A DNA stretch of 9,760 nucleotides from JBCBKZ01 sp039026975 (GTDB taxonomy: Bacteria > Bacteroidota > Bacteroidia > J057), in the NCBI GenBank assembly GCA_039026975.1, contig JBCCLI010000239.1:1-9760 (forward strand), written 5' to 3'. Both the position numbers and the translations under genes were made by a program. Positions 7,158 through 9,760 of the stretch are shown here, in pieces. The stretch's first letter is position 1. Every line of letters begins with the position of its first letter. Under the pieces are notes generated by a model, which worked only from the letters and a program-made list of their open reading frames with translations, was not told where the DNA came from and searched no databases.

Positions 7158-8417
7158 TCACGTCTTGCGCTTTTTCTTGCGTGCGGCTGGAAAAAGGATA
7201 TTATTTAGGATCAGTCGGTAGCCTGGAGAATTAGGATGAAGAGAAAGGTCAGTAGGATCTTCTCCTACAAAGTGTCTGTAGTCCTCTGGATCATGTCCTC
7301 CATAGTAGGTCCACATCCCCTTCCCCATATTTCCATGTATGTATCTCGCCTCTCCATAGGCCTTTAATTCTCCCATGATAGTCACATCCTTTTTGATGAT
7401 GCTGGATCGGAAAGAGGTGGTCTGACCCATAAATCCTTTCACCGTTCTGGTATGGTTTTGAGTAAGCATAGAAGGAACAGGGTCCCATTTAGCGGAAAAT
7501 TCAAATAAGGAGAAATAGTCCATATGCTCCGGTACCCGTCTGCCCATGTTGGCATCTATGTTAGAGAACTCATACTGGAAAGGGTTCATGACCAGCCTGA
7601 AATTTTCAAAGGCTAATGTTTGCTCAAAGTCCAGCTTATCTTCTGCATGAGGGTCCATGGGGTCTCCATCAAACATATGTTCACAAATGTCTGTATTGTG
7701 GGCCGCCAGGGCTATCTCATAGGTATCGGTGGCAGAGCACATAGCAAAGAGAAACCCCCCATCTACACAAAATTTTCTTATCTCCTGCGTTACCGCTAGT
7801 TTCATCTTGCTCACCTTAGTGAATCCATAGATTTTAGCAGTAGCTTCCTGGCTTTTTACCTCATCCTGGTACCAGGCTGCATTCTTATAGGACTGATAGA
7901 ACTTTCCGTACTGCCCGGTAAAATCTTCATGGTGTAAATGAAGCCAATCATAGTCAGATAGTTTTCCGTCTAGTACCTCTGGATCATACACTACCTCATA
8001 AGGTATTTCAGCATATGTAAGTGCTAAGGTTACCGCATCATCCCAGGGCTGCTTACTTTTAGGGGAGTACACCGCAATTTTAGGAGCCTTCTCCAGCTTG
8101 ACTGCATCAGTGTTAGAATCGTTTGAAGTTATTGAAGCTATGATGCTGGTAGCCTTTCCATCGGAAATTTTCTCATAGGTAATCCCTCTTATCTGTAGCT
8201 CCTGCTCAAAGGTAGATGCATACCTGCACATGAAGCTGCCTCCTCTGTAATTAAGCAGCCATTCTACTTCTACCTGATGTTCTAATATCCAAAAAGCTAA
8301 CCCATAAGCTTTTAGGTGGTCTGACTGGGCGTTATCCATGGGTACCAGCAGGTGATCTGCCTTGCCTATCTGAAATAGCACGCATAGAATCAGCAGGCTT
8401 ATTCCTTTTCTAATCAT
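7158..8417 (-). CDS. Exported protein of the family mislabelled 'asparagine synthetase B' (copy 1)
   Basis: Uncharacterised exported protein of 419 residues, first in the minus-strand series. Signal peptide MIRKGISLLILCVLFQIGKA precedes D21. Segments: HLLVPMDNAQSDHLKAYG (22-39), VEWLLNYRGGSF (51-62), APKIAVYSPKSKQPWDDAV (111-129), DYDWLHLHHEDFTGQYGKF (155-173, with His160, His162, His163, Glu164, Asp165), GGFLFAMCSATDTYE (220-234, Cys227), RRVPEHMDYF (293-302), NHTRTVKGFMGQTT (321-334), GEARYIHG (355-362), YGGHDPEDY (372-380), and the basic tail AARKKKRKT (411-419). The histidine/acidic cluster and the Cys turn are identical in both copies and are candidate functional residues. Synonymous sites differ widely between the copies, so the duplication is not recent. 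The gene diverges from the ABC permease across a 149-base region. Function unknown; not a plausible asparagine synthetase. Confidence 0.92.
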   Translation of the reverse strand: MIRKGISLLILCVLFQIGKADHLLVPMDNAQSDHLKAYGLAFWILEHQVEVEWLLNYRGGSFMCRYASTFEQELQIRGITYEKISDGKATSIIASITSNDSNTDAVKLEKAPKIAVYSPKSKQPWDDAVTLALTYAEIPYEVVYDPEVLDGKLSDYDWLHLHHEDFTGQYGKFYQSYKNAAWYQDEVKSQEATAKIYGFTKVSKMKLAVTQEIRKFCVDGGFLFAMCSATDTYEIALAAHNTDICEHMFDGDPMDPHAEDKLDFEQTLAFENFRLVMNPFQYEFSNIDANMGRRVPEHMDYFSLFEFSAKWDPVPSMLTQNHTRTVKGFMGQTTSFRSSIIKKDVTIMGELKAYGEARYIHGNMGKGMWTYYGGHDPEDYRHFVGEDPTDLSLHPNSPGYRLILNNILFPAARKKKRKT

Positions 8418-8460
8418 ATCAGTCTCGTTACATCATAATAAATAGGTGGGTAGATGTAGC

Positions 8461-8478
8461 ATATAGCGTTCACTATAT
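8461..8478. repeat. Small inverted repeat in the divergent intergenic region
   Basis: Arms ATATAG (8461-8466) and CTATAT (8473-8478) flank a six-base spacer (CGTTCA). The element sits in the 8418-8566 region between two divergent genes, where an operator is plausible. The arms are short and AT-rich, so chance is a real alternative. No full promoter pair was found on either strand here. Confidence 0.25.
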
Positions 8479-8566
8479 AGAGAATACCTGTAGGTTGGCA
8501 GAGTGAATGTGGGGACAATTATGACCTATGTGAGATTTATCCTAATAAGTTTTCTATTTTGTGCAT

Positions 8567-9760
8567 ATGAATATTCTCCAGTTTTTCTCAGAGGGATTGC
8601 AGTTTGCTTGGGGGGCTATTAGCAGTAACCGTACTCGGTCATTTCTGACTATGTTAGGAGTGGCAACAGGGATTTTTGCCATTAGTAGCATCCTTACCCT
8701 GGTAAGTTCCATGAAATCTTCCATCACAGAAAATCTCGCTTCTTTGGGCAATACCACCCTTTTTGTCCACAACTGGCCCTGGACAGATAATGGAGAAGAC
8801 TGGTATCAGTATGTCAACAGGCCCAAAGTAAGCTTCCGAGATTTTCAGAAGCTTAAGCAAGGGCTAAAAGGAGTAGACGCAGTAGGTTATCAGGCAAAAG
8901 TAAGTGGGCAGGAAGCTAAGTATAAAGCAGAGGGGATAAGTAGTGTGGAGGTAGTGGGGATCACAGATCAGATGGAAAGGTTTGGTGGTTTTAATCTGTC
9001 ATCTGGAAGATCTTTTTCTCCCGTGGAGTATCAGTTGGGCTCTTATACGTGTATCATAGGCTATGAAATTAAAGAGGGCCTTTTCCCTGATACAGAAGCC
9101 GTGGGAAAATATATCCGTATTGGGGGCAAGAGGTGGTTAGTGATAGGCGTGAAAGAAAAGGTAGGAGTACCCCTGGGCGGACCTGATGATGATGATATTA
9201 GCGTACCTTATAAGTCGGTGGCCAGGGCTTTTAACCTGAACAATAGACGGGTGGACAAGCTGGCTATGATCAAGATTTCTGATTACAAGCAGTTGGAGTA
9301 TATAGAGAGTGAGATAACAGGTATTATGCGTGCTTCTCATGGACTGAAACCTTCTACCAAGGATGATTTCTCCATTAATAAGCAAGAATCCATTATGAAT
9401 GCCATTAATGGATTCTTCGGTGTGTTAGAAATAGGGGGCGTGGTAGTAAGTCTTTTCAGTGTGTTAATAGGAGGGTTTAGTATAGGTAATATCATGTATA
9501 TTTCTGTTAGAGAAAGAACTAATGAAATAGGTATCCAAAAGTCCCTGGGAGCTACAAAATCCTTTATTCTCTATCAGTTTATGACTGAATCAGTGATCAT
9601 CTGTCTGCTGGGGGGAGTCATAGGACTAATAGGGGTGTTTGGGGTTACGGCTATTGTCCAATTTCTTATTACTCAGAATGAGCTCCCATTCAATGTATTT
9701 GTTACAAGTAAGGATATAGGAATTGCGTTAGGACTATCAGGGATTATAGGTGTAGTTTCC
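8567..9760 (+). CDS. MacB/FtsX-type ABC transporter permease (C-terminus cut by window edge)
   Basis: Inner-membrane permease of the MacB-like (type VII) ABC family, which couples cytoplasmic ATP hydrolysis to work in the periplasm, such as lipoprotein, peptide or drug extrusion. The frame is open for 398 codons from the ATG at 8567. An amphipathic N-terminus with SNRTRSFLTMLGVATGIFAI (20-39) leads into TM1 (about 26-48). A periplasmic MacB-PCD-like domain follows (about 49-280), including VEVVGITDQ, LSSGRSFS and a run of four Asp (207-210). The FtsX domain begins near 285 with TM2, the cytoplasmic signature VRERTNEIGIQKSLGATKSFI (314-334), TM3 (about 341-366), and the start of the last helix. 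About 10-20 C-terminal residues are missing. No ATPase gene is seen in the window. The sequence TATTTTG at 8555-8561 is only a near match to a -7 box. Substrate unknown. Confidence 0.93.
   Translation, partial: MNILQFFSEGLQFAWGAISSNRTRSFLTMLGVATGIFAISSILTLVSSMKSSITENLASLGNTTLFVHNWPWTDNGEDWYQYVNRPKVSFRDFQKLKQGLKGVDAVGYQAKVSGQEAKYKAEGISSVEVVGITDQMERFGGFNLSSGRSFSPVEYQLGSYTCIIGYEIKEGLFPDTEAVGKYIRIGGKRWLVIGVKEKVGVPLGGPDDDDISVPYKSVARAFNLNNRRVDKLAMIKISDYKQLEYIESEITGIMRASHGLKPSTKDDFSINKQESIMNAINGFFGVLEIGGVVVSLFSVLIGGFSIGNIMYISVRERTNEIGIQKSLGATKSFILYQFMTESVIICLLGGVIGLIGVFGVTAIVQFLITQNELPFNVFVTSKDIGIALGLSGIIGVVS

Noticed and set aside
8554..8860. Two minus-strand open frames (72 and 68 codons) over the start of the ABC permease
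   Set aside because: They are antisense to clear MacB/FtsX coding sequence and show no family features.
1060..9760. A functional FtsEX-EnvC pairing between the M23-like protein and the ABC permease
   Set aside because: The permease has the large periplasmic domain and signature of the MacB type rather than cell-division FtsX, and the two genes are far apart and on opposite strands.

Overview
The window looks like chromosomal DNA of a Bacteroidota bacterium, probably a Cytophagia-like lineage (the class is an inference). Evidence: several families typical of that phylum (the DUF4292 lipoprotein, the exported family usually labelled 'asparagine synthetase B', EnvC-like M23 proteins with a degenerate LytM domain), no clear Shine-Dalgarno sequences before most starts, and TAnnTTTG-type -7 boxes at two candidate promoters. 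No tRNA, rRNA, CRISPR array, insertion sequence or phage gene was seen.

Layout. Seven intact or edge-cut genes and one gene remnant lie on the minus strand from about 8417 down to position 1. One gene at the right edge runs divergently on the plus strand. In minus-strand transcription order: two tandem paralogues of an exported, uncharacterised family (8417-7158 and 6995-5739, about 80% identical with no indels in the mature part); a pterin-4a-carbinolamine dehydratase (5690-5412); dUTPase dut (5350-4916); an exported TPR-repeat protein (4785-3103); a DUF4292 lipoprotein (3001-2219); an EnvC-like M23 protein (2217-1060), one base after the lipoprotein gene; a short remnant of a second M23 C-terminus (944-828); and an EamA/DMT-family permease (828-1, C-terminus cut by the window edge). 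On the plus strand, 8567-9760 is a MacB/FtsX-type ABC permease that runs off the right edge.

How the genes may work together. TPR protein, DUF4292 lipoprotein and EnvC-like protein form a co-directional envelope module after dut. The last two are almost certainly co-transcribed, and all three carry export signals. The EnvC-like protein lacks the zinc ligands of active LytM enzymes, so it is more likely a regulator of cell-wall hydrolases than a hydrolase. dut (nucleotide-pool hygiene) and the carbinolamine dehydratase (pterin recycling) are housekeeping genes upstream of this module.

Most notable observations: (1) a 38-codon M23 C-terminal remnant whose stop codon overlaps the start of the EamA permease; (2) the tandem pair of exported proteins, which lack every hallmark of asparagine synthetase and share an identical basic C-terminus; (3) a strong imperfect inverted repeat against the dut start codon that overlaps a -7-like box. 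I did not find a clearly novel multi-gene defence or mobile system.
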